A DNA stretch of 10,543 bases from Clostridia bacterium. Lineage in GTDB: Bacteria; Bacillota; Clostridia; Oscillospirales; Acutalibacteraceae. Positions 1-7,005 of the stretch are shown one piece after another. A program made the position numbers and the translations under genes. Location of the stretch: contig JAFWCS010000164.1 in NCBI GenBank assembly GCA_017534365.1, forward strand, positions 1-10,543. The letters are read 5' to 3'. Numbering within the stretch: the stretch's first letter is position 1; every line of letters starts with the position of its first letter. Under the pieces are notes generated by a model. That model had not been told where the DNA came from. It ran no database searches and worked only from the letters and a program-made list of their open reading frames with translations.

Positions 1-635
1 ATTGCCGCTATATCACCGCCGTGGGCAACCACGACGTCCGCCTGCGCAGCTACAGCCAGGTCTGCAAGCGCTTTGCGGAATTCACAAACGCCCTCAACGG
101 GGACGACGCGATGCAGAGCCTGCACTATGCCGAACGGGTCAACGGCTATCAGTTCCTCGTACTCGGCACGGATCGCTCGGAATTCGAGGAATCCTATTTC
201 AGCGATGCGCAGCTGCAGTGGCTCGACGAAAGCCTGGCCGCCGAGGGCGGCAAGCCGGTCTTCGTCATCTGCCATCAGCCGCTGAAGGAAACGCACGGTC
301 TGCCGCAGGTCTGGAACAGCCCGATCGATTCCGCCGGCAGCGTCGGCGCCCAGAGCGATCAGCTGCGGGCGATCCTCGGCAAATATCAGAACGTCTTTTT
401 CATCACCGGCCATGAGCACACCGGCTTCGGCCCCTTCACCTATGAGGAGATCGACGGCTTCCATTCGATCAATCTGCCGTCCCTGTGCTGCAACAATGCG
501 GACGGCGATTACAACGAGGACGGGCAGGGCTGCCTGGTCGAGGTCTATGCGGATCACGTGCTGTTCCGCGCCCGCAATCTGCAGCAGGGGATCTGGCTGC
601 CGGACTACGATATTGATATTCCGATCACGGAATAA
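1..635 (+). CDS. Calcineurin-like metallophosphoesterase, 3' part (5' end outside window)
   Basis: The reading frame is open to the left edge; the first complete codon is at base 3, giving 210 visible residues before TAA. Motifs of the calcineurin-like phosphoesterase superfamily appear in order: GNHD at visible residues 8-11, a histidine in ICHQP, and GHEH in ITGHEHTG. In this family these residues bind a two-metal centre that hydrolyses phosphoesters. The earlier family motifs (DxH and GDxxD) must lie upstream of the window, so the N-terminus and any signal peptide cannot be judged. The substrate cannot be told from sequence; phosphodiesters, nucleotides or phosphoproteins are all possible. 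It is followed after 13 bases by a second metallophosphoesterase whose ribosome binding site abuts this stop codon, so the two are probably cotranscribed. The superfamily call is firm, the specific function unknown. Confidence 0.85.
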   Translation, partial: CRYITAVGNHDVRLRSYSQVCKRFAEFTNALNGDDAMQSLHYAERVNGYQFLVLGTDRSEFEESYFSDAQLQWLDESLAAEGGKPVFVICHQPLKETHGLPQVWNSPIDSAGSVGAQSDQLRAILGKYQNVFFITGHEHTGFGPFTYEEIDGFHSINLPSLCCNNADGDYNEDGQGCLVEVYADHVLFRARNLQQGIWLPDYDIDIPITE

Positions 636-640
636 GGAGG
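634..640 (+). promoter_or_regulatory. Ribosome binding site of the second phosphoesterase
   Basis: AAGGAGG lies 8 bases before the ATG at 649 and overlaps the TAA stop of the preceding gene. It fixes the start of the downstream gene and suggests that ribosomes pass from one phosphoesterase gene to the next. Confidence 0.85.
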
Positions 641-648
641 AATAGAAA

Positions 649-2151
649 ATGAAAAAGAGTTGCAAACGACTGCTGGCCTGCCTGCTCTGCGTTTCGCTGC
701 TGCTCGGCTGCGGCCTCTTCGGCGCGGCGGAGGATCCCGCGGCGCCTGCGGCGGGCGAGACCGCGCCCTTCCGCCTTTCCTGCACCGTGAACGGCGACCC
801 GGCCACGCAGCGCGGCTTTTGCTGGTATACCCGGGCGGAAACGCCCAGCGTTCTGGAGCTGACCTTGGCGGACGGCACGCCTGTGGACGCAGCCGTCGAC
901 TATGCGGACGTCACGGAGTGGAACGGCAATTATATGCACAAGGCGCTGGCCACCGGCCTGCAGCCCGGCACGACGTATATCTACCGCCTGGGCGACGGCA
1001 CGACCTTCACCGAGCCCGGCGTGTTCGTGACCGATGACCGGGATGACCGGGTGGAGTTCCTTGCCGTTGCGGATATTCAGGCGAGCAGCCTTGAGAATTT
1101 CCAGCGCGGCGCAGCAGCGGTCGATGCGGCGTTCCGCACGCTGCCGGGCGCGGAATTTATGCTCAATCTCGGCGACTTCACCAACGACAGCACCAACGAA
1201 GAATGGGACTATTACGCGCAGGCGATGGATGCGCTTTCCGTAAAAATGACCCTTGCGCCGATCGCCGGCAATCATGACGGCCTGGGCGTCTGGCACTGGT
1301 TTGAGAATCTCTTCTGCCTGGATACGAGCAGGAGCGTGCAGAATCTCAACGGCGTCAATTATTCCTTTGATTACGGCAACGTCCATATCGCCGTGGTCAA
1401 TACGAACGACCTGCTCTCCGTGTCGCTTGCCCAGCTGCGCTGGCTGCGCAACGATCTGAACGGCACGGACAAGGACTGGAAGATCATCTGCATGCACAAA
1501 TCGCCCTACACCCTCGGCAAGGACGGCAAGTGGCCGGATGCGATGTATCTGCAGCGGGCGCTGACCAAGGTCGCGGATGACTGCGGCGTGGATCTGGTGC
1601 TCTCCGGCCACGATCATCAGTATCTGCGCACGAAGCCGCTCAAGGGCAACAAGCTCGATCCGGACGGCACGACCTACGTGCTCTGCGGCACGGCGGGCAC
1701 CAAACGCTACGAGGTGCGCCCCTTCCTGGCCGATCATTTCATGAAAACGGAGTTCATCGACGCGCTGACCGTGCAGCGTGACGGCTGGGCGAATTATTGG
1801 GATGGCGAGGACTGGGAGCAGTCCGACCCGAACAATATCGGCGGCTGCTTCAACACGTTTTCGGTGGAGGGCGGCACGCTGACGCTCAAATCCTATATCC
1901 TGCGGGATGAACCTGCGGAGGACGGCAGCGACGTGATCACCAACATCGACACGCTCACGCTGACCAAGGAGACCGGGCAGAACAAGATCACCTACACCGG
2001 CGACAACACCACCGGCACGGCTGCCTATGCGCTGAACGTCGTGCCCAGCTTCTTTGCTCTTGCGGGTTACGCCTTCGGCGAATGGCTGCCGAAATTCCTT
2101 GCCATGCTGCCGGATCTGATCAAGGTCTATTCCGAAACCGGCATTTTCTGA
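649..2151 (+). CDS. Probable lipoprotein metallophosphoesterase with purple-acid-phosphatase-like N-terminal domain
   Basis: This 500-residue protein probably hydrolyses phosphoesters outside the cell membrane. The N-terminus has basic residues (KK, KR), a hydrophobic core and a lipobox ending LLGC at residues 18-21, so lipidation at Cys21 is likely; a plain Sec signal cut after GAA is the alternative. Residues about 40-128 resemble the beta-sandwich N-terminal domain of purple acid phosphatases (a GLQPGTTYIYR segment near 103-113). The catalytic domain follows, with the metal-binding series Asp142 in ADIQ, GDFTND at 175-180, GNHD at 207-210, His283 in MHKSPY and GHDH at 320-323. All key metal ligands seem present, so it should be active. 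The last 45 residues are a hydrophobic tail with no clear match. A strong ribosome binding site 8 bases upstream supports the ATG. It probably forms a unit with the upstream phosphoesterase; the substrate is unknown. Confidence 0.88.
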   Translation: MKKSCKRLLACLLCVSLLLGCGLFGAAEDPAAPAAGETAPFRLSCTVNGDPATQRGFCWYTRAETPSVLELTLADGTPVDAAVDYADVTEWNGNYMHKALATGLQPGTTYIYRLGDGTTFTEPGVFVTDDRDDRVEFLAVADIQASSLENFQRGAAAVDAAFRTLPGAEFMLNLGDFTNDSTNEEWDYYAQAMDALSVKMTLAPIAGNHDGLGVWHWFENLFCLDTSRSVQNLNGVNYSFDYGNVHIAVVNTNDLLSVSLAQLRWLRNDLNGTDKDWKIICMHKSPYTLGKDGKWPDAMYLQRALTKVADDCGVDLVLSGHDHQYLRTKPLKGNKLDPDGTTYVLCGTAGTKRYEVRPFLADHFMKTEFIDALTVQRDGWANYWDGEDWEQSDPNNIGGCFNTFSVEGGTLTLKSYILRDEPAEDGSDVITNIDTLTLTKETGQNKITYTGDNTTGTAAYALNVVPSFFALAGYAFGEWLPKFLAMLPDLIKVYSETGIF

Positions 2152-2176
2152 GAAACAAAACCCTGCCGAACAGCAA

Positions 2177-2206
2177 CCGCCGGCACACGTTCAAGTGTGC
2201 CGGCGG
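2177..2206. terminator. Perfect inverted repeat between convergent genes, probable bidirectional terminator
   Basis: A 12-base arm (2177-2188, CCGCCGGCACAC) pairs perfectly with 2195-2206 around a 6-base loop. It lies 25 bases after the stop of the plus-strand phosphoesterase and 25 bases after the stop of the minus-strand asnB gene. The stem is very GC-rich. The T tracts are imperfect on both sides: CATCTTTG on the plus strand, and TTGCTGTT followed further on by GGTTTTGTTT on the minus strand. It therefore probably stops transcription from both directions, but it is not a textbook intrinsic terminator on either strand. Confidence 0.75.
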
Positions 2207-2231
2207 CATCTTTGTAAAATGCGCTTTTGTT

Positions 2232-3815
2232 TTATTCCCCGCTTGCGCCGTAATTGGAGAGCACGCGGGCGGAGGGGTCGCTGACGTTGCAGCCTTCCCA
2301 CGCGGGGTTCGGCATCCAGAAGCCGGTGACCATGCCGGCCTGGCCGGGATAGTATTTCTCAAAGAGCTCCCGATAGAGCAGGGATTCCTTTGTGAACGGC
2401 TGGGCGTATAGATAGCGATTTTTCTTTTCAGCAAACGATGCGTCGGAATACTGCGTTTCGGCGAACGCTTTCAGATCGTCCACCATCGAATGCCCGACCG
2501 CGTCGGAAAATGCCGCTTTCTCGCGCCAGAGGATACTGTCCGGCAGATAATCCAGCCCTTCAATGGCGTGGCGCAGCAGATATTTGCCCTTGCCGTAGAC
2601 GTTAATCTTCATTGCCGGGTCGAGCGAAAGCACGTAGGCGGCAAAGTCCAGATCGCCGAAGGGCACGCGCGCTTCCAGGGAATTGACGGAAATGCAGCGG
2701 TCCGCGCGCAGCACGTCATACATATGCAGCTCCCGCACGCGCTTCTCGCTCTCCGCCTGGAACGCCGCGGCGTCCGGCGCGAAGTCCGTATATTTATAGC
2801 CGAACAGCTCGTCCGAAATCTCGCCCGTGAGCAGCACGCGGACGTCGGTGTTCTCGTGGATGTATTTGCAGATCAGATACATGCCCATGGAGGCGCGGAT
2901 CGTCGTGATGTCGTAGGTGCCGAGCAGGGCGACGACGGTTTCGAGATTTGCAAGCACGTCCGCCTGCGTCATGATGACCTCGGTGTGCTCGCTGCCGATG
3001 AAGTCCGCGACCTGCCGCGCATATTTCAGATCGATCGCGTCGGCGTCCATGCCGATGGCAAAGGTGCGGATCGGTTCGCGGCTGCAGCGTGCGGCGATCG
3101 CGCAGACCAGCGAGGAATCCAGTCCGCCGGAGAGCAGATAGCCGACCTTGGCGTCGGCGACCATGCGCTTTTCCACGCCGGCAATGAGCTTTTTGCGGAT
3201 GTTGGCGCAGGCGGTTTCGAGGTCATCCGGCGAAACGGCGCGCACGTGCGTCATGCTGCGATAGCAGACAAAGAAGCCGTTTTTATAATAATGGCCGGGC
3301 GGAAACGGCAGGATGTGCGCGCACAGGCCGACCAGGTTTTTCGCTTCGCTGGCAAAGAGGATCGTGCCTGCCGCGTCATAGCCGTAATAGAGCGGGCGGA
3401 TGCCGATCGGATCGCGCGCGGCAAGGTATTCGCCGCTTGCGCCGTTATAGAGGATCAGCGCGAATTCCGCATCCAGCATCGCAAACATCTGCTCGCCGTA
3501 TTCACGATAAAGCGGCAGCAGGACCTCGCAGTCCGAATCGCTTTCGAAGGTATAGCCCTTTGCGATCAGCTGATCCTTCAGCGCCTGAAAGCCGTAGATC
3601 TCGCCGTTGCAGACGAGGTAATTGCCGTCGAGCGCGAAGGGCTGCATGCCCTCGGGGTGCAGCCCCATGATGGCCAGCCGGTGAAAGCCGAGCAGCCCCT
3701 TGCCGGTGTCGATGATCCGGCTGTCGTCGGGACCGCGGGATTTTGTTGCGGCGAAGCCCTGTTCAAACGCTTCCCGCGCGGCGCTTTCGCCGCAATAGCC
3801 CATGATTGAACACAT
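2232..3815 (-). CDS. asnB: Glutamine-dependent asparagine synthetase
   Basis: The enzyme makes asparagine from aspartate, ATP and the amide of glutamine in the cytoplasm. The protein starts MCSIMGYCG, so after Met removal Cys becomes the N-terminal nucleophile of the class II glutaminase domain (about 2-190). Glutamine-binding residues are visible: Arg46 in HRLAIM, Asn70-Gly71-Glu72, and Asp95 in DSDCE. The synthetase domain has the ATP pyrophosphatase loop SGGLDSS at 229-235. It also has GEISDELFG at 331-339, where E. coli AsnB has GEGSDE. Its 527 residues are slightly shorter than the 554 of E. coli AsnB. It is the last gene of the nitrogen operon, 12 bases after purF, with the TAAGGAG ribosome binding site overlapping the purF stop. 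The transcript probably ends at the inverted repeat 25 bases downstream. A related amidotransferase with another acceptor is possible but less likely. Confidence 0.92.
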   Translation of the reverse strand: MCSIMGYCGESAAREAFEQGFAATKSRGPDDSRIIDTGKGLLGFHRLAIMGLHPEGMQPFALDGNYLVCNGEIYGFQALKDQLIAKGYTFESDSDCEVLLPLYREYGEQMFAMLDAEFALILYNGASGEYLAARDPIGIRPLYYGYDAAGTILFASEAKNLVGLCAHILPFPPGHYYKNGFFVCYRSMTHVRAVSPDDLETACANIRKKLIAGVEKRMVADAKVGYLLSGGLDSSLVCAIAARCSREPIRTFAIGMDADAIDLKYARQVADFIGSEHTEVIMTQADVLANLETVVALLGTYDITTIRASMGMYLICKYIHENTDVRVLLTGEISDELFGYKYTDFAPDAAAFQAESEKRVRELHMYDVLRADRCISVNSLEARVPFGDLDFAAYVLSLDPAMKINVYGKGKYLLRHAIEGLDYLPDSILWREKAAFSDAVGHSMVDDLKAFAETQYSDASFAEKKNRYLYAQPFTKESLLYRELFEKYYPGQAGMVTGFWMPNPAWEGCNVSDPSARVLSNYGASGE

Positions 3816-3823
3816 GCCGATTT

Positions 3824-3830
3824 CTCCTTA
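3824..3830 (-). promoter_or_regulatory. Ribosome binding site of asnB overlapping the purF stop
   Basis: Read on the minus strand, TAAGGAG ends 8 bases before the asnB ATG. Its TAA is the stop codon of purF, an arrangement that favours ribosome hand-over between the two amidotransferase genes. Confidence 0.85.
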
Positions 3831-5219
3831 CTCAAATTGATCCTTGCGCGCGCTGCCCGGAACGGCAGTCGGATAGTCGCCGCTGAAGCAGGCGCTGCAG
3901 AAACCGCTGCCGCCGGTCAGCGACGGCAGCGCGGCAACGGGCAGATAGCCCAGAGAATCCACGCCGATCAGCGCGGCGACCTCCTGCGGCGTGTGCCTGC
4001 TGGCGATCAGATGCTCCTCGGAGTCGATATCCGTGCCGTAATAGCAGGGATGCAGAAACGGCGGGGCGGAGATGCGCAGATGGATCTCTTTTGCGCCGGC
4101 CTCCCGCAGCAGCTGTACGATCCTGCCGCTGGTCGTGCCGCGCACGATGGAATCATCGATCAGCACCAGCCGTTTGCCGCGCACGGCGCTTTCGATCGCC
4201 GAAAGCTTGATTTTCACTTTATCCAGCCGGCCGTCCGGCGCAATGAAGGTGCGGCCGATATATTTGTTTTTGATCAGTCCGATGCCGTAGGGAATGCCGG
4301 CGGCGCGGCTGTAGCCGAGCGCCGCATCCACGCCGGAATCCGGCACGCCGATCACAAGATCTGCCTGCGCGGGATGGGCTTCGGCAAGCGCCGCGCCGGC
4401 GCGCAGACGCGCGTCATGCACCGAAACGCCGTCGATCTCGGAATCCGGCCGCGCAAAGTAGATATACTCAAAAATACAGGTGCGCTGCGGCGCCGTGCCG
4501 CAATGCTCCCGCCGGGCGCTCACGCCCGCTTTGGAAACGGTCAGGATCTCGCCGGGCAGCAGATCGCGGATCTTGCGGCCGCCGACCGCGCGGATGGCGC
4601 AGCTTTCGGAGGCGGCGATCCAGACGCCGGCCGGGGTTTTGCCGATACAGAGCGGGCGAAATCCGTGCGGATCCCGCACGCAGAGCATACGGTCCGCCGT
4701 GAGCAGCACAAGGGAATAGGCGCCCGTGAGCTGCGGCATCACGCGGCTGACGGCTTCCTCTGTGGAGGGGGCGGTCAGCCGTTCGCGTGTGATCAGATGC
4801 GCGATGGTTTCCGTGTCGCTCGTCGAGTGAAAGATCGCGCCGTTTGCCTCGAGCGCATCCCGCAGCGCGCCGGCGTTGGCAAGGTTGCCGTTATGGGCAA
4901 GCGCGAGGCTGCCGTTGCGGTGATTGACCGCGATCGGCTGGCAGTTGCGGCGGCTGCTGCCGCCCGTCGTGCCGTAGCGCACGTGGCCGATGGCAGCCGC
5001 TGCGCGCGGGAACCGCTGCAGCACCTCCTGCGAGAAAACGTCGCCGACCAGCCCGAGATCCTTGTGGGAAACGAAACCGTGCGCCGTCTGCGCCACGATT
5101 CCGCAGCTTTCCTGCCCGCGATGCTGCAGCGCGTAAAGACCGTAATAACACAGCGCCGCCGCATCCGTTTCCTCCGGCGCAAAGATGCCGAACACGCCGC
5201 ATTCCTCGCGCAGACTCAT
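3828..5219 (-). CDS. purF: Amidophosphoribosyltransferase (glutamine PRPP amidotransferase)
   Basis: PurF catalyses the first committed step of purine synthesis: PRPP plus glutamine gives phosphoribosylamine, glutamate and pyrophosphate. The 463-residue protein begins with a short stretch, MSLREE, before Cys7. In this family a propeptide is removed to expose that Cys as the N-terminal nucleophile. The class II glutaminase domain fills about 7-235, with LQHRGQES near 31-38 and an HNGNLAN segment near 109-115. The phosphoribosyltransferase domain carries the PRPP loop LVLIDDSIVRGTT at 351-363. Cys248, Cys392, Cys441 and Cys444 match the four ligands of the 4Fe-4S cluster of the B. subtilis-type enzyme, which is oxygen-sensitive. 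It lies 19 bases after the amt-PII gene, with an AGCGAGG ribosome binding site (5228-5234) 8 bases before ATG. It is away from other pur genes here and sits among consumers and makers of glutamine. Confidence 0.95.
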   Translation of the reverse strand: MSLREECGVFGIFAPEETDAAALCYYGLYALQHRGQESCGIVAQTAHGFVSHKDLGLVGDVFSQEVLQRFPRAAAAIGHVRYGTTGGSSRRNCQPIAVNHRNGSLALAHNGNLANAGALRDALEANGAIFHSTSDTETIAHLITRERLTAPSTEEAVSRVMPQLTGAYSLVLLTADRMLCVRDPHGFRPLCIGKTPAGVWIAASESCAIRAVGGRKIRDLLPGEILTVSKAGVSARREHCGTAPQRTCIFEYIYFARPDSEIDGVSVHDARLRAGAALAEAHPAQADLVIGVPDSGVDAALGYSRAAGIPYGIGLIKNKYIGRTFIAPDGRLDKVKIKLSAIESAVRGKRLVLIDDSIVRGTTSGRIVQLLREAGAKEIHLRISAPPFLHPCYYGTDIDSEEHLIASRHTPQEVAALIGVDSLGYLPVAALPSLTGGSGFCSACFSGDYPTAVPGSARKDQFE

Positions 5220-5238
5220 GCCGACTGCCTCGCTTTCT

Positions 5239-6972
5239 TTATTCCACGTCCTGCAGGGCGTCGTAACCTTCCTCGCCCGTGCGGACCTTCACAACATTCT
5301 CAACATCATAAACAAAGATCTTGCCGTCGCCGATATGGCCGGTGTAGAGTACGCGCTTTGCGGTTTCGATCACCGTGCGCACCGGCACCTTGCTCACCAC
5401 GATATCCACCTGGATCTTCGGCAGGAGCGTGGCCTCGATCTGCACGCCGAGGTAGTATTCCGGCTTGCCCTTCTGCACGCCGCAGCCGAGCACGTGCGAT
5501 ACGGTCATGCCGGTGATGCCGATCTGCATCATGGCGGCCTTGAGCGCCTCGAACCGCGCTTCTCTGCAGACGATCTCGATCTTTGTGAATTTCGGCGCGT
5601 TCTCGTCAAAGACCGGCACGCGCCTGACCGGCACCGCCTCCGCCGGCGGGATCTCGCCTTGCACGGTGACCGGCGCGTCCTCCGCGTCCACCGCTTCCGG
5701 CAGCATGGCAAAGCCGGCATAGGCCGAGGGCAGGCCGTGCTCCGTGACGTCCAGACCGAGCGCCTCCTCCTCGCGCGTCACGCGCAGGCCGAAGAGCCTG
5801 CGGATTGCAAGGAACACCGGCGTGATCGTCAGGGCCGTCCACGCCGCAACGCTCGCAAAGCCCAGCAGCTGCAGGCCGAGCAGCCGGACGCCGCCGCCGT
5901 AGAACAGACCGTTCAGCGCGCTTTCCGGCGCTGCGTCCGTGGCGAACAGGCCGACCGCGAGCGTGCCCCAGACGCCGTTCAGGCAGTGCACCGCCACGGC
6001 GCCGACGGGGTCGTCGATATGCAGCTTGTGATCCAGCAGCCAGACGCCGAAGACCACCAGCACGCCGGAGACCGCGCCGATGCAGACCGCGCCGAGCGCA
6101 TCGGTGACGTCGCAGCCCGCCGTGATCGCCACCAGCCCGGCCAGCGAGGCGTTCAGACACATGGAAACGTCCGGTTTGCCGTATTTGATCCAGGTGAACG
6201 CCATGCAAACGACGGTCGCGATCGCGGGGGAGACGGTCGTCGTCAGAAAGATCGAGCCGAGCTGCGGCGTGGAAATCGCAGCCGCGCCGTTGAAGCCGTA
6301 CCAGCCGAGCCAAAGGATGAAGACCCCCAGCGCGCCGAGCGCGATATTATGCCCCGGAAACGCGTTGATCTTCGTTACTCTGCCGTCCGCGTCCGTCTTG
6401 AATTTGCCGATGCGCGGGCCGAGCAGCTTCGCGCCGATGAGCGCGGAGATGCCGCCGACCATGTGGATCGCGCAGGAGCCGGCGAAATCGTGGAAGCCGA
6501 GATCGCTCAGCCAGCCGCCGCCCCAGATCCAGTGCGCCTCGATCGGATAGATCACCGCCGAGATCACGGCGGAATAGACGCAGTAGGACAGGAACTTCGT
6601 GCGCTCCGCCATCGCGCCGGAGACGATCGTGGCGGTCGTTGCGCAGAAGACCAGATTGAAAACGAACGATGAAAAATCGAAATCCGCATAGGCGGTGAAC
6701 AGATCGAAGCCGGGCTTGCCGATCAGGCCGATCAGATCCTCGCCCATCAGCAGGCCGAAGCCGATCAGGATAAAGACCACCGTGCCGATGCAGAAATCCA
6801 TCAGGTTTTTCATGATGATATTGCCGGTGTTTTTTGCGCGGGTGAAGCCGGCCTCCACCATGGCGAAGCCCGCCTGCATCCAGAAGACCAGCGCCGCGCC
6901 GATCAGGAACCAGACGCCGAACAGCTCCGTGTTCGTTGTCTGCAAAACAAAATCTTTGACTGCCTCATTCAT
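5239..6972 (-). CDS. amt: Ammonium transporter with fused C-terminal PII signalling domain (Amt-PII)
   Basis: This 577-residue membrane protein should conduct ammonium and sense nitrogen/energy state in one chain. Residues about 18-392 form the Amt channel with eleven hydrophobic segments; the two pore histidines are His170 (in CAIHMVGG) and His329 (in VAVHCLNG), with Asp162 just before. The conserved Amt cytoplasmic tail follows (about 399-421, EEEALGLDVTEHG), then a roughly 40-residue Pro/Ala/Glu-rich linker. Residues about 462-577 are a complete PII (GlnB/GlnK) domain. ITGMTVSHVLG is near 486-496, the T-loop is at about 499-515 with Gln500, and Lys519 matches the 2-oxoglutarate lysine. The B-loop TGHIGDGKIFV is at 544-554, with RTGEEG near the end. 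Ile512 replaces the tyrosine uridylylated in proteobacterial PII. In standalone systems PII plugs the Amt pore when nitrogen is ample; here that regulation may be built in. The AGAGAGG site (6983-6989) lies 10 bases before ATG. No frameshift or internal stop interrupts the fusion. Confidence 0.95.
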   Translation of the reverse strand: MNEAVKDFVLQTTNTELFGVWFLIGAALVFWMQAGFAMVEAGFTRAKNTGNIIMKNLMDFCIGTVVFILIGFGLLMGEDLIGLIGKPGFDLFTAYADFDFSSFVFNLVFCATTATIVSGAMAERTKFLSYCVYSAVISAVIYPIEAHWIWGGGWLSDLGFHDFAGSCAIHMVGGISALIGAKLLGPRIGKFKTDADGRVTKINAFPGHNIALGALGVFILWLGWYGFNGAAAISTPQLGSIFLTTTVSPAIATVVCMAFTWIKYGKPDVSMCLNASLAGLVAITAGCDVTDALGAVCIGAVSGVLVVFGVWLLDHKLHIDDPVGAVAVHCLNGVWGTLAVGLFATDAAPESALNGLFYGGGVRLLGLQLLGFASVAAWTALTITPVFLAIRRLFGLRVTREEEALGLDVTEHGLPSAYAGFAMLPEAVDAEDAPVTVQGEIPPAEAVPVRRVPVFDENAPKFTKIEIVCREARFEALKAAMMQIGITGMTVSHVLGCGVQKGKPEYYLGVQIEATLLPKIQVDIVVSKVPVRTVIETAKRVLYTGHIGDGKIFVYDVENVVKVRTGEEGYDALQDVE

Positions 6973-7005
6973 TGGGATCCAACCTCTCTTTCCATCGGAT
7001 AAAGG

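Noticed and set aside
625..1737. A 370-codon open frame on the minus strand opposite the second phosphoesterase
   Set aside because: The plus strand holds a complete signal peptide and the full set of metal-binding motifs; the antisense frame has none.
2490..3809. A 439-codon open frame on the plus strand opposite asnB
   Set aside because: Same reason: an antisense shadow created by codon bias in asnB, with no recognisable motif.
3837..5516. A 559-codon open frame on the plus strand opposite purF
   Set aside because: It is the complement of a GC-rich gene with clear catalytic motifs; its translation is rich in Arg/Ala/Gly/His without domains, and no ribosome binding site or operon context supports it.
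5185..6672. A 495-codon open frame on the plus strand opposite amt-PII
   Set aside because: Composition dominated by Arg, Ala, Asp and His with no domain; the opposite strand encodes an unmistakable Amt-PII.
6973..7005. Possible internal promoter or regulatory RNA before amt-PII
   Set aside because: The 33-base gap holds only a ribosome binding site; no room or signal for a promoter pair, riboswitch or hairpin was seen.
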